Positions 44,410 through 55,220 of a stretch of DNA of 64,000 nucleotides are shown piece by piece. Numbering within the stretch: position 1 is the first letter of the stretch; the number at the start of each line of letters is the position of its first letter. The DNA comes from Pohlia nutans (lineage: Eukaryota > Streptophyta > Bryopsida > Bryales > Mniaceae). The notes under the pieces are model-generated. The model was not told where the DNA came from. It worked only from the letters and a program-made list of their open reading frames with translations, and made no database searches. The translations under genes and the position numbers were made by a program. Location of the stretch: positions 24,272,974 through 24,336,973 of the forward strand of contig CM040092.1 of assembly GCA_022496805.1 (NCBI GenBank). Reading direction: 5' to 3'.

Positions 44410-45960
44410 GTACACGAGGTATTGGGGAGAGTATACCTTAGCAGTAGAGGAGCTCTAGGCAAGGGAGGGTTCTAGAGATCTTGGTATTCTTGGAAATTAG
44501 AGAGTAACAAAGGGAGGTTCTAGGAAAGATGGGGTTTAGGCTTAGTGAACAATGTTCTAGCTAAGACGAGCCAACTCAGTGCCGTGCTTTGGCAATCTTA
44601 GAGAGCTTAGTCTGATATCTATGGACTCCGAGTCCCAAGGTCTAGTTTAGTTTAACCAGTACGCAAATAGGAAGTATGATCTTTCACATTTAGTCAGCTT
44701 GGGTTACCTTGGAGAGGTCGGTTTAACCAAGTTATCCAAGTACCGAGGAAGTTCGAGGCGTCTGAGTCTTGGAGTAGCCGTGGATGACCAAGATCTGCAG
44801 CGTGGAGTCTGGGAGAAGAGAAGACGAGTAGTTTCTACCGCAAGACGGTCTCGAGTTTGAAGACGAGCAAAGACGGCTACGCAAGGACGAAAGGAGAAGG
44901 CAATTCACAAGTATGCAAGACATTCACCAGAAGAATTGCAAATGCCTAGAAATAGTTGAGATGAGAGAGATAGAGAGGCCGCATTGTATTAACAGGGGTA
45001 ACAGGGAACAACACTGAGTGCGTCATTGCACTTAGGCGATCAAACTGCCCTTGCTGTACAAGACTATCATGCTTAGCCGTGAGATGCCAAACTAAGAAGT
45101 GCCGTAATGTTGTACTACTGCTAATCTTTATACTCTGTTGCCCTAGCTTATTCGCTTCTAACTGTCAGTGCCACCGTTGTCCACGCTGTCCTCGGCCACC
45201 GGTGCATCATGTTACCGTGCTTGCCTGTCTTGGAGGTAATATAGTATTAAACTAGAATTGAGTGATAGAAACTGAAAGTAAGAGATTGTTTAAGATTGAA
45301 TTAAAATTGAGTGGATAATGAAGTGAGTTGCAGAGAGTAAGCTAACTAAAGTTAAGATTAATTGGAACGTGTGTACTTAGTTGAATTAGCATTCATCATT
45401 TTAGTGGCAAGCAACTGATTGTGACCCTATTCTATACTTGTTCATTAGCATTTCCCTTGTGGTTCACTGGTTCGATCCTGAACTATACTCTTTGATTTAG
45501 TGATCAATAACAACGACAGTATACAGAAGTGAAACATCTTTTGTTAGCTTTCGGGATCATGACGAGCACTTTTATGACAGAATGAAACCCAGGCATTTTG
45601 AGATTTCCTGCATGAAGAGAGTGATTGACGCTATGTCTCGAATTTCCCTATGACCTTTTAGAATTGTATTGGATTTGAATTTGATTTGTTGAGGCTGTCA
45701 ATAAATATCTATCTTTTTATAAAATCCCTGTGTTCGCAAGTCTACAGATCCAGCGACCGCCTCCTACTTCATGTCCAAACTGCCTTAATTTGCACAATAT
45801 TCTAGAAATTGATATTGACCACGGTAATAGGATACTCTTGGGCACGGTAATGGGTACCAAAATATTTCTAATTTTAACCTCCTTGGGTTTTCCTGGAAAA
45901 TATTCTAAATATAGAAAATTTTCCATCAAAAAAATTCTAAAAATAAACTTCAGGCTCAAG
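44410..45960. other. Unassigned region next to LTR B
   Basis: Moderately GC-rich to 45.24 kb, then AT-rich. Short open frames only, none with a recognisable product. The first 830 bp could be an old LTR fragment of another family, but no terminus or second copy was seen. Confidence 0.3.
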
Positions 45961-46038
45961 CTAACAAAATCAGTGCTCACCGCTCACAAAATCAGCGCTC
46001 ACCACTCACCGCTCTAGGCTCACAAACTAGCGTCGTTG
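45960..46038 (+). repeat. MULE-like right terminus
   Basis: CTCACCGCTCACAAAATCAG and CACTCACCGCTCTAGGCTC lead into ACTAGCGTCGTTG (ends 46038), the same ending as 2552 and 53070. About 150 bp inside is GACCACGGTAATAGGATAC, which corresponds to the CCACGG/ATAGG inner motif of the other termini. The rest of the element is not recognisable. Confidence 0.45.
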
Positions 46039-49000
46039 GCTATAGAATTGACTAATTTCCGTGCTAATTCTTTTTTTAATTTTTTGTACAGAAGAATAGT
46101 AGGGTTGGGGTTGAAGCGGTTTTAGGTTGATGGTGGGGAGCACCATAGTCATCAACTCTGTCCATCTTATATTGTATTCTACTACAACATTTTTGTCGAA
46201 TATATTGTGACCATATTTTTTTAATGTTCAAGATATGATTTGCTAGTACATAGGATGACAATGCTTGTTGTATCTTATTCAAGATGAGTAGCGATTTATT
46301 TTTGCATCCATTTTGGAACATCTAGGAACTATGTTTCGTCTACTGTGTTGCGTGTTAATAGCATTGGAGGTGTTTTCCAATTGTGCCAAGATAGGGATGT
46401 TGACCCTTATTAGTAAAATCTAAAATTTATCATCTTGATTGAATTTGCAGGTGTTGAAAAGCCCTTTTTGTTGCAAGATTTTTTATGAACTTGAAATAAC
46501 AAATATTGAATGAAATAATGCTAGTATTGAGTTCGTGAATTTGACAAACGAAACTCTTTTCCCTTGCATAAACTTTGCTTTATGGGTCTCATAGATTTTG
46601 TAGGTTGAAATTGAAATAAAATGCCTGAATTTGTTAGTTCCACTCAAATGAAAAATTGATTTTTTTCAAAATGATAACTACGTGTGACTAAAGAAGAGCC
46701 ATTTTCAAGCCTCCTGGGCTTTGAGGGGTTCATTGGAGTAAATATGCTAAGTTGCTATTAGTGACAATTATGGATGCACATACATTTTATTTAGGAGGTT
46801 TTTGATTTTATGAAATGTTTGCATATTTCATACTCGAAATATCACATTGTATGATTTATAATTTTTCAGTGGTAGTCATCAACATTATGGAGGTATGACG
46901 AATTTCAACATGATTAGAAGATAAAGGAAAAATTTACAAATACTCTCATCTACAAGAGCTAAAAATTCCAAATAAATATATATTTGACAAATTTATTATC
47001 AAATTTTTTAGTGAAGGTAGATAAAAGTTATATTTACAAGTATGTAAAAACTGAAAGTGAAGAAAGAGAAACAAATGCATGATTGGAGTATCCTTAGAAA
47101 GCCCTTCAGTTTGTATTTTGGACACTCAAATTTCATATTTCTCGATGGTGTAAAATCTTCAAATGAAATCTGGCTATTTTTGAATTCCAATAGTCAAAAG
47201 ATGTATTCTTCAATTTATATGGTCAAAAGGTTAAAATTTGACTGTGCAAACATCTATGAAACATCAATGCAGACCTCACCGTTTTAAATAACTTTTTGGA
47301 AAAAGTTGTAGAAATCATTTTGTAAACAATTCAATTTTATAGTATCAATGCTCAAATTTTATAAATAGTTATTTCGAATAACAAAATTCAACGAGCTCTT
47401 TCAAAATTCAAACATTTACAAGAAAGTTGGAGACATGTCAACTCAATAAAGTAGAGATAGAATTGCTTTATCTTGTATAGTAAAACTTTTAGATGTTTAG
47501 TATATTCAATGCTACAATGTAATTTCCATGCAGAGATCTAATGATTGACAACAACTATGGCAATAATACGTAGCAAAATTTTCAAAAATTAATTGTTCAA
47601 TGTCAAACATTAAGTATGAATTTCTCACAATTATTCAGTATTGAGATGATAGTCTTGAGACACTCAACGTGAAGTAAATGAAGATATGCACTCCAAAAGT
47701 GCGATTGGTTTTAGGGATAAGTGTGGTGTCACATGGACTCAGATAACTCGGTTCCACTTGCCCACTCGGGGGAGTCACTTCCAAAAAATTACAATTGGCG
47801 TGCAAAAAAATATAGGGTGCAAATAAATCTTTGAAGGTAATTTTTATAAATGAATTACATTAATATAGGATGCTCAAAATTGATTACAAAAATTAAAATG
47901 AGAATACTCTTTAAATAATACTAATTATAGTAAGAACTACTTTTATGTTTTAGGGTATCTTTAAATACTCTGTTATCGCAAGTGGTACCTAAAAAATACA
48001 TAGAGTGATTTCCCCGAGCTTGCCCATATGTTATCTTTTCATTTTTAATTTTTTTTGAAATGCTCAGACATCAAATAATACAAATTTTTCATGAGAAATG
48101 GAAATACTAGTAATAAACTATTTGTGTAAGTGGGATCTTTTATCAACTTCTGTTCAGCAAGAAAGGAGCTAATTTTTTTTTGAAGACCACGATACTCTTA
48201 CATCCCTCTTACACACCTAATAATGATAGACCACCTAGATCTTCCACACTTTTTAACTATTTGGAGTGAACAAATAAGAGTATAATAAAGCAAAATTCAT
48301 TGTTAATTCTTCAAATTCAAGGTGACTTTACGGATAACTCAAATTAATATTCAAAGAACTTATTTGAATATTTGGGTGGAATGCCATACGGGGCGGATAC
48401 TAAGTTCTCAATTACGGACGATGTTTGTGGCAACACTTTCATTGTATACAACGACGTATATGTGAAGGAAAATGTTGTTGCTTTGACGTTCCTTACGTTT
48501 GGCACCTTTCGCATTGTCTTTGTTGTTGTCATGCCGGTGTACAAAGTTGGTGGAGATTCTTGCCATGGTGAGTATTGTGTTGAGATTTTGTGATGTTCTT
48601 GTTGTTGTGATTGTAAGAGGTTTTTATTCTATAAGTCAGGATTGGGGAATTTTAAAGTAGATTTTCAATGATGGAAAACCCTAGGTGTGGAGTGCGGTGT
48701 CTTTTACAAGTCTTGCATTATTGTAGCTTCTCTTGAAGAATTTGAGGGGTTGGATTAAATTGAGTAGGTTTAATACCTAGAACTAGGGTTTTACTCAGTT
48801 TTAATGTAAGCAAACATTAACACAAAATCCGGATGATTTCCTTATTTGCAGGAAGTTGCAGGAACCTGAAGTGTTGTAATTATTACAAAAGTCTTGGAGT
48901 TGGAGTGTTTTCTTCAAAATGGAAAAACCGTTGGAGTGTATTAGATGTGGCATTTTCAAGTTTTCAACTATGGCTGGTCTATTTAGCCACCAGAGGTTTC

Positions 49001-49486
49001 ATAGTCAAGGGGGGCAGGTGGTTGTTGATTTGTCTAATTTTAACCCTGTAGTTGCGACTGTGGTAGGTGAAGTGATTTAGATGGAGTTTTCATGTGTCCT
49101 GTTGAGGGGAGAATTTGAAATGACTCTCCAATATTATTGCATGAAAGATGCTGAATGCAGGACTCTCCCCTTGACCCTGATGTGTGTGAAACTCAAAGTT
49201 TGCCAAATATGGATGAAAATGTACCTCTACGACCCTTTGATTCTACTTTTCATCTCATAATCTTCATGCGCAATTGCAAGAATAAGCAAGGTCTTTCGCA
49301 AGAGGATATCAAAGCATTATTTGACTTACTTTGTGATGATCGAAATATTCAGAGTCTAGAGTATTGTCATGATTATTTCAATTGAGCATAACTTATGGAG
49401 TCTTTGTCCAAACTCAATGTGCCATACAGTGCTAGAAAGCCCTTGCCAAGATCTTTCCAAAAATATATAATAAGCCTTACTTCCAA
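46039..49486. other. AT-rich DNA without recognised genes
   Basis: Low-GC sequence with short open frames. Two frames overlap on opposite strands at 48344-48593 and another lies at 49155-49385 (PFDSTFHLIIFMRNCKNKQG), but none shows a domain, splice structure or second copy. No RNA gene was recognised. Confidence 0.35.
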
Positions 49487-49950
49487 GGTATTGCCGGTAC
49501 CAGCACTACATTATGGTATAGTTTTAGAACCAAGTTTAGGGTTTGTGATTCTGAAAAATGAGATCATAGTATGAGATCTATTGACAGACCATGATTCTTT
49601 TTGAATGGTTTGAGTTTGTGCACACAGGATGGGACCCGAAAGATGGTGAACTGTACTTGTCTGAGAAGTTCAATTTGATAATGTAAGTGTTGGATTATTA
49701 GGACTTTGCAGGTATTGTCGGTACCGACACTAGATTCAACAATCTTGAGCGAGATTCTTAGATTCCAAAACTGGGGTTTGTGATCCCGGAGTAGGGGTTC
49801 TGCTGGTACCGGCATTAGAATTGGCTGACCTTTGAGCTTTTAGAACCAAGTGAAAGTGTGTTGAATCTAGTTCCAAAATTCGTGATTCCACTCTAGATTT
49901 GAGGCCGGGTATTGAGACGTGGGGTACTGCCGGTACCGGCATTAGGTCCA
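49487..49950. repeat. Four dispersed GCCGGTACCGGC palindromes
   Basis: GGTATTGCCGGTACCAGCAC (49487), GGTATTGTCGGTACCGACAC (49711), CTGCTGGTACCGGCATTAG (about 49800) and ACTGCCGGTACCGGCATTAG (about 49926) share a 12-bp dyad with compensating changes (TCGGTACCGA). Flanks such as GGGTTTGTGAT also recur, so this is a degenerate tandem array with units of about 95-225 bp. Confidence 0.55.
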
Positions 49951-50301
49951 GACTCAGGAGTGATGTTTTAAGTAACACTCGTTCTTATGGGACTCGTCCC
50001 AATTGCGCGCTCGGGATGCTCATGTATTGAGCTCTTCATCTAACCCGTCTTGAAATTGACAAGTGGGAGAATGCCTCAAATGCACTTGCACTATCAATTG
50101 ACCGTGATCTTTTGTGAAATGTTTGAGTGTTTTCTTGGCATGTTTTAGTACCTGCACTGATAATCCTAGAGCGTTCATATTGGACTTGTTGAGTTGTTCA
50201 TACCAATCATTTATGAAAGGCTTGATTTAATTATTTGAAAATGTCAAGGTTGTCAACTAATGTGAGTGAGTGCCTGCTCATTTCATTTGTTTAGAGTACG
50301 G

Positions 50302-52591
50302 TAAACAAACTTCAATGCCGTTCGCATTGTCTACGGCTCGGACAATCCTTCTGTGCCCATGATATACCGTGAAAGGACTTGTCTATTCCATTGGACAATG
50401 AATATGCACAAGCACATAGAGAAGTTGATCGCCAAGAGCTTCTACAATCCATACCTTAGGCTTTGTAGGCAATATAAAGATGCAAAACGTTGGACGAGGC
50501 TGATAGGATGTACCTTGAGCTGAAGGCGTGGTGGTACTCTTCCGATGTTGCATTTGAAGATGCGATTCAAAAGCTACTTAGAAGATTGGTTGGCCTTTTG
50601 GCGCTTTCACTACCGTTAGTGGGGTGGTTTTATAGAAACGGTAAAACACAAAAGCACTCTCTTACTTGACATGGATCTTTGGGATAAACTATGGTCCCTC
50701 TGAGTCGATGGTCCTTCCCTCGGGGTCGCTTGTACTTTTGTCGAGGTCGAGTGCTATTCCCTAGGACCCAATAGTCATTTGGGTACCTCCCACTTAAACG
50801 CTAATAAAACCAAAACTTTGTGGGAGAAAGCAACCGTCGGGGTCGAGGATTGTTTGATGAACTCCTAGTAGTAGGTTGATGTATTACTGTAGAGAAAAAA
50901 TAACTATCGGTCCCGACAATTGTTAGGTGACTTCCAAGTTGTGTACAAAGTTTTTCTAAATTAGAGTACTAGAAAAATAGCCGTCGGCCCCGACAGTTGT
51001 TTTGTGAACTCAAAATGTTGGTTTAATTTTTTCAAAAATCATTGTAGTAAAAAAACAGATATCTACAGTCTTGTCTACTTTTTTCCTCCCAACCTCATTA
51101 TTTTGAAATTTGTTCCCCTAACGTAATTACTTTGAGATTCGTAGGTATTGATGAAATCCGAATCATCGTATGTAAAATGATTTGTGTTCTACAATTACTG
51201 CAAAATCTTATCGCAGATGAACTCGCGGACATCCTAACCTGCAACCTTGCAGAGACTGTTCACAACAAGTGGATGCAAGCCTCCGGGAAGTGAGGCTCGA
51301 ACCTCTTTGTCGCAACCACCAATGATTGAGCTCGTGCCTTCATGCAAATGACAAACTATAGAACATTCTTATGTGGAGGTCCGTCTAGAACTAGTCCGTC
51401 CAAGCACGATCTTAAGCTAAAGAGAGCAATGGTATCCGATGACGGTAAGAAGATTGCGGAAGCAATGTACAACATGCCGAGGGCTGCGGAGATTTCTACA
51501 TGAGTTCCACACTTGGAGGAAGAAGAGGTGTTTGGATCAGTCAAGAGGAAGCTCGACATGCCTATTGGTTGCGAGGGTGATTCTCATCGCCCGACAAGGT
51601 GAACTTCTCGCATCCTTATATACAAACACAGTCTGCCGCAGCTCGAATGAACTCGAAGGACAACACCAAAATCTACTTCGCCGGTACCATTCTCGACTAG
51701 GGTGTTGGAGATTGATTGTAACACCTCAAATAGGCACATTGCAAGGATATCGGACAAGTCCAGAATGCAGTGTCACGCAGTACAAGGGGGAAATGGCAAC
51801 AAATACAAAATGTTGATCGCTAAGGGCAAGAAGGCTATAGCTGTCCCTACCTACTGAGGCAACAAGACGGAGTACAAAGGGACTAAACCTCAAACGGTTG
51901 ATTTTTGGTTTTGTCCTGACCAAATCCCATGATGTATCATGGGATCGAAGCGCTTTGTCGTCATAGATCGCCTCGAAATCCCAGATATTTGGCCCATCCT
52001 CACTAGTACTGACCTCATGCGTTTGGAGATCCTAGAGCTCCAAGAGGCCGGGTTTCGTCTTCAATCCACTAGTAGAACCTTTTCGCCTTGTCGCCTCTTT
52101 ACAACGTCTAAGATGTTCAAACCAGTGTTGTGGACTCATCCGAGGCCATTGCATGCCAATAGGATCTTATCCTCCTGAAATGGCAAAAACGTGCGTTGGA
52201 ACAACAAGGCTCCCATGGAAGCTCACCGCAATCAATGGGAGAGTGCAAGAAATGTGAAGGCCAATATTCTCCGCATCAACCTCCTCCTCTACCCCGGCCT
52301 TGGCGCCATCATTGTGCTCTACTCTAGGGTAGAGCTTGACAAACATTTATTTTGTACAATGTCACATTGTGCAATTTTCCATCTTGCACATGCCCGCATT
52401 ACGCTAGCGTCAACTCATCACTTGTTGGGAGGTGTGGCCAGTACGTCAATTGCAAGCACCTTTACTATATTTTTCATTTTTTTTGCAAGCTAGACTATAA
52501 AGTCGATACGTACATCCATGCTCCTACTCTTAGCTTGGATGAAGTTTAAAAAATTCTTGTCGCTGCCGAGATCATCAAGACTGAGGATTGA
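50302..52591 (+). pseudogene. MULE transposase, second copy, heavily decayed
   Basis: Similarity to copy 1 begins abruptly at about 50302 (AACTTCAATGCCGTTCGCAT), so the 5' half is missing. The first exon ends AAACG|GTAAAA near 50640. The intron is about 570 bp and ends CGCAG|ATGAACTC near 51215. Recognisable blocks are LADILTCNLAETVHNKWM, KRKLDMPIGC, PDQIP, WTHPRPLHANR and the SWIM-type end VNCKHLYYIFHFFCKLD, where CxH is kept. Many frame changes and stops (for example after SGK near 51290) mark it as dead. The stop TGA at 52589 ends the homologous region. Confidence 0.62.
50820..51030. repeat. Three CCGTCGGGGTCGA-type repeats in the MULE intron
   Basis: Units near 50830, 50905 and 50980 share A(A/G)C.(A/G)TCGG..CCGACA.TTGTT and a GTGAACTCC-like end. 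Copy 1 has only a 140-bp intron, so this material was gained in copy 2. Confidence 0.45.
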
Positions 52592-52649
52592 AGAATGAAT
52601 CACAATTGGTGTTTAGAGGGGAAGAGTAGAACTAGAAACAATAGCATCC

Positions 52650-53070
52650 TATTGTAAATTGCTGCAAGACTAGAATTTTTAATTGGTTCAAGTACTTGCT
52701 CGCTAAGTTTTGCTACTATAACTATGTATTAGAAAAAAGAAAAAAATATAATCCTACATATAGGTCCAATTGTCCTCCCTTCCTTCTTTGTCTCTCTTCA
52801 AGAGGTTCTCATGTTGGGATTCAATTTCACTCTATGTAACTCAAAATTTCCCAATTGTTTTTGGTTGGCTATAAACATTGTACTCTACTAACTACTAATC
52901 TACGGTCATACATCCAGCGGTCATAGGGACCAAATTTTACTATATAAAGAAAAAAAATCTAAAAATAGTGTCTACTTTTAAATTTAGCTAGATTTTAGGC
53001 TCTAGGCTCTCCAAATCCCCGCTCTCCACTCTTGGGCTCTCCATTCTAGACTCGCACGCTAGCGTCGTTG
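52650..53070 (+). repeat. 3' terminal region of MULE copy 2
   Basis: Matches 2187-2552 in order, including CTCGCTAAGTTTTGCTACTA, CCTACATATAGGTCCAATTG, CCAGCGGTCATAGG and GGCTCTAGGCTCTCC, with an extra GCTCTCCACTC unit, and ends TCTAGACTCGCACGCTAGCG..GTTG at 53070. Confidence 0.6.
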
Positions 53071-53496
53071 AATTGTGGCACGTACCATATCTTTGTTAAC
53101 TGTGACTATTTGATGGCTTAGTATTGCTACTATGAATGTTTATTAAAAATTCCAAATAATATATTTCTAGATTTGGGTCCAAAAAAGCACTTCTATGGCT
53201 TCATTGTCACACATGGGCAGATTTTAACTTTGGAATTCAATTTCATTCTAAGTGGCGTAAAAGTTGTCAACCTATTCAAAATGACCTCAAACTTTAAACT
53301 ATGTCGACTTCTAAACCACGGTCATAGGTCATGCGTCACAGGATATAAAATTTACTTTATCTAGTAAAATTTCAAAAATTAGCAAATGTTCTTGAATTTT
53401 TTGAATTTATTGAATTTTTTCCGCTTTCTGAACTGTAGGCTCTCCAAATTTTAGCTCCTAAGCTCTCTACTCTAGGCTTACAGGCTAGCGTCATTG
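53071..53496 (+). repeat. Third, diverged MULE-type terminal region
   Basis: Directly follows the previous terminus and repeats its plan: GCTACTATGAATG, CACGGTCATAGG, GGCTCTCC, then TCTAGGCTTACAGGCTAGCG and TCATTG at 53496. Two successive right ends imply an insertion next to an older one or a tandem terminal duplication. Confidence 0.45.
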
Positions 53497-53662
53497 CCCT
53501 AAACTCTAAACCCTAAACCCTAAATCCCCTAAAACTCCAATGGCCTAAACCCTAGACCCTAAAATCCAAACCCGAGACCCTAAATTCTAAACTGAAAAAT
53601 CCCAAATCCAAAAACTCTGAATCCTAAACTTTGGACCCTCGAGCCCTAAACCCTGTGCCCCA
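53497..53662. repeat. Degenerate telomere-like CCCTAAA tract
   Basis: Starts CCCTAAACTCTAAACCCTAA and decays into variants such as CCCTAGA, CCCGAGA and CCCAAAT. It begins at the very base after the third MULE-type terminus. Confidence 0.7.
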
Positions 53663-55220
53663 ATTATGAATGCAGGATGAAGTCATCCATCCACGTTCAT
53701 GAACTTTGAATATCAGAAAGTGGCTTAGGGTCATCGTTTCTCTCCCCGCCAGAACCACGCAACGTTCTCCCAAACATTTATTTTTCGCTTCCTCGATGTT
53801 GCATTGGCATTGGAACTTCTCTTTTACTCTTGTATAGCTCTGTAGTGATGCCTCTTGAACTCGTTTGTTCACCTTCAAATTCCTGTAGCTTTTGAACTTC
53901 GCCGTTTCTCTCCTTCGATGAGGAGAACTGTGGTTCTGTGTTGGCATTGTGGGAAATATGATGATTACGTTTCTAAGGGTCCATAGGTTTTTCACTATAT
54001 TCGCGAAACGGGTTGGGTGGCATCAAGATTTCTTCATGTTATTACTCACAATTTCAGGTGTGGTGATTGTAGTGTGGAATGGTCGCAACAGTGGACATGG
54101 AAGTTGGATATTAGAAACCTTGAATGTAAGTATTGTTCTCCATTTTAGCCTCACGCTAGCGTCGCTACTTAAATTGTAATGAAATTATGTCAATAAAAAT
54201 TTCACAATATCTTTTGAAAACATTGAGACTTTGTGGATGTGAGTATACTATGATGCACTCTTAAAGAACACTAATTTAGTTGTATTTGATTTTTATAAGA
54301 CAATAAAATAGTAGATTTAGCAAATAAAGCAACTGTACACTTCATTGAATGTAATTTGGATTCATTACTGATGTAGATGATAACCATCAAGTACATGAGT
54401 GCCAACTTTTTAGCACTTGCTATTTTTAAAGTACAGGTATATAACTTCCAATTACTATAGTAAGTATAGGATTTTGGAGTACTATCATCTACAGTACAAG
54501 TAGTGAATGCACTGAAGTGTGTAGTAGTATGATCATCTCTAGTCTCCATTTATATTGATCAAAAACAAGATTTCTCAACCTCATGCAAAGCCCCCAATTT
54601 CACTACTCTGCCTCACTAGGTGTACACTTTCATTGCATTCAATGCAAAGTGACCTAGGAAAATAAGAAGGGGGACTCGAGGTCACAGATTAAGGAGCTGG
54701 AACAATATTGGATTTGCCCCTTGCTTTGTTGAATACAATAATACACTACTCAAGACTAGTACATGGTACCTCCAGTTATCAAGCATAACATTTTCAAGGT
54801 TTAGGGCTTAAGCAACTTAAAGTTGGAGAACCTCTTCTCCTTAGTATAGCTCCTTCCGAAAAGACAAGAAAAAAAAACACACCATACAATCAGCAAACTC
54901 TGCTCAAAGAACCATTTCAATTTCCAATATATGTTATTTCTCAAAGGAGTAAACTTCCATTTTGTTCATAAACAACCAACAAACCCAAAAGACCAACTGT
55001 AGAAAATAAACATAAACAAAAACAAAACTATCTCATTCAATAATCATTGAGACACTTAATTGCGAACCAACTGATACTATTTAATAAAGACACGAAGTTC
55101 AAAACTCCAAGAACATGCAAAGATAAAACGAATGGCAAACCATGTAACTAATACCAATGCCGCACTTTCTAGCGTCTTGCACATCTCCCGACAACTTTCA
55201 GTCTGAAAATTTCCAACCCG
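53663..55220. other. Spacer downstream of the PPR gene
   Basis: Contains no recognised coding region. A weak terminal-like motif TCACGCTAGCGTCG lies at 54151-54164. The part nearest 55220 should hold the 3' UTR of the minus-strand PPR gene. Confidence 0.35.

Noticed and set aside
45455..45490. GGTTCGATCC resembling a tRNA B box
   Set aside because: The flanking bases do not form a T-arm stem and no matching A box or acceptor stem is present.
48344..48593. Overlapping open frames on both strands
   Set aside because: Neither has a recognisable product, second copy or splice signal; length is within chance for this composition.
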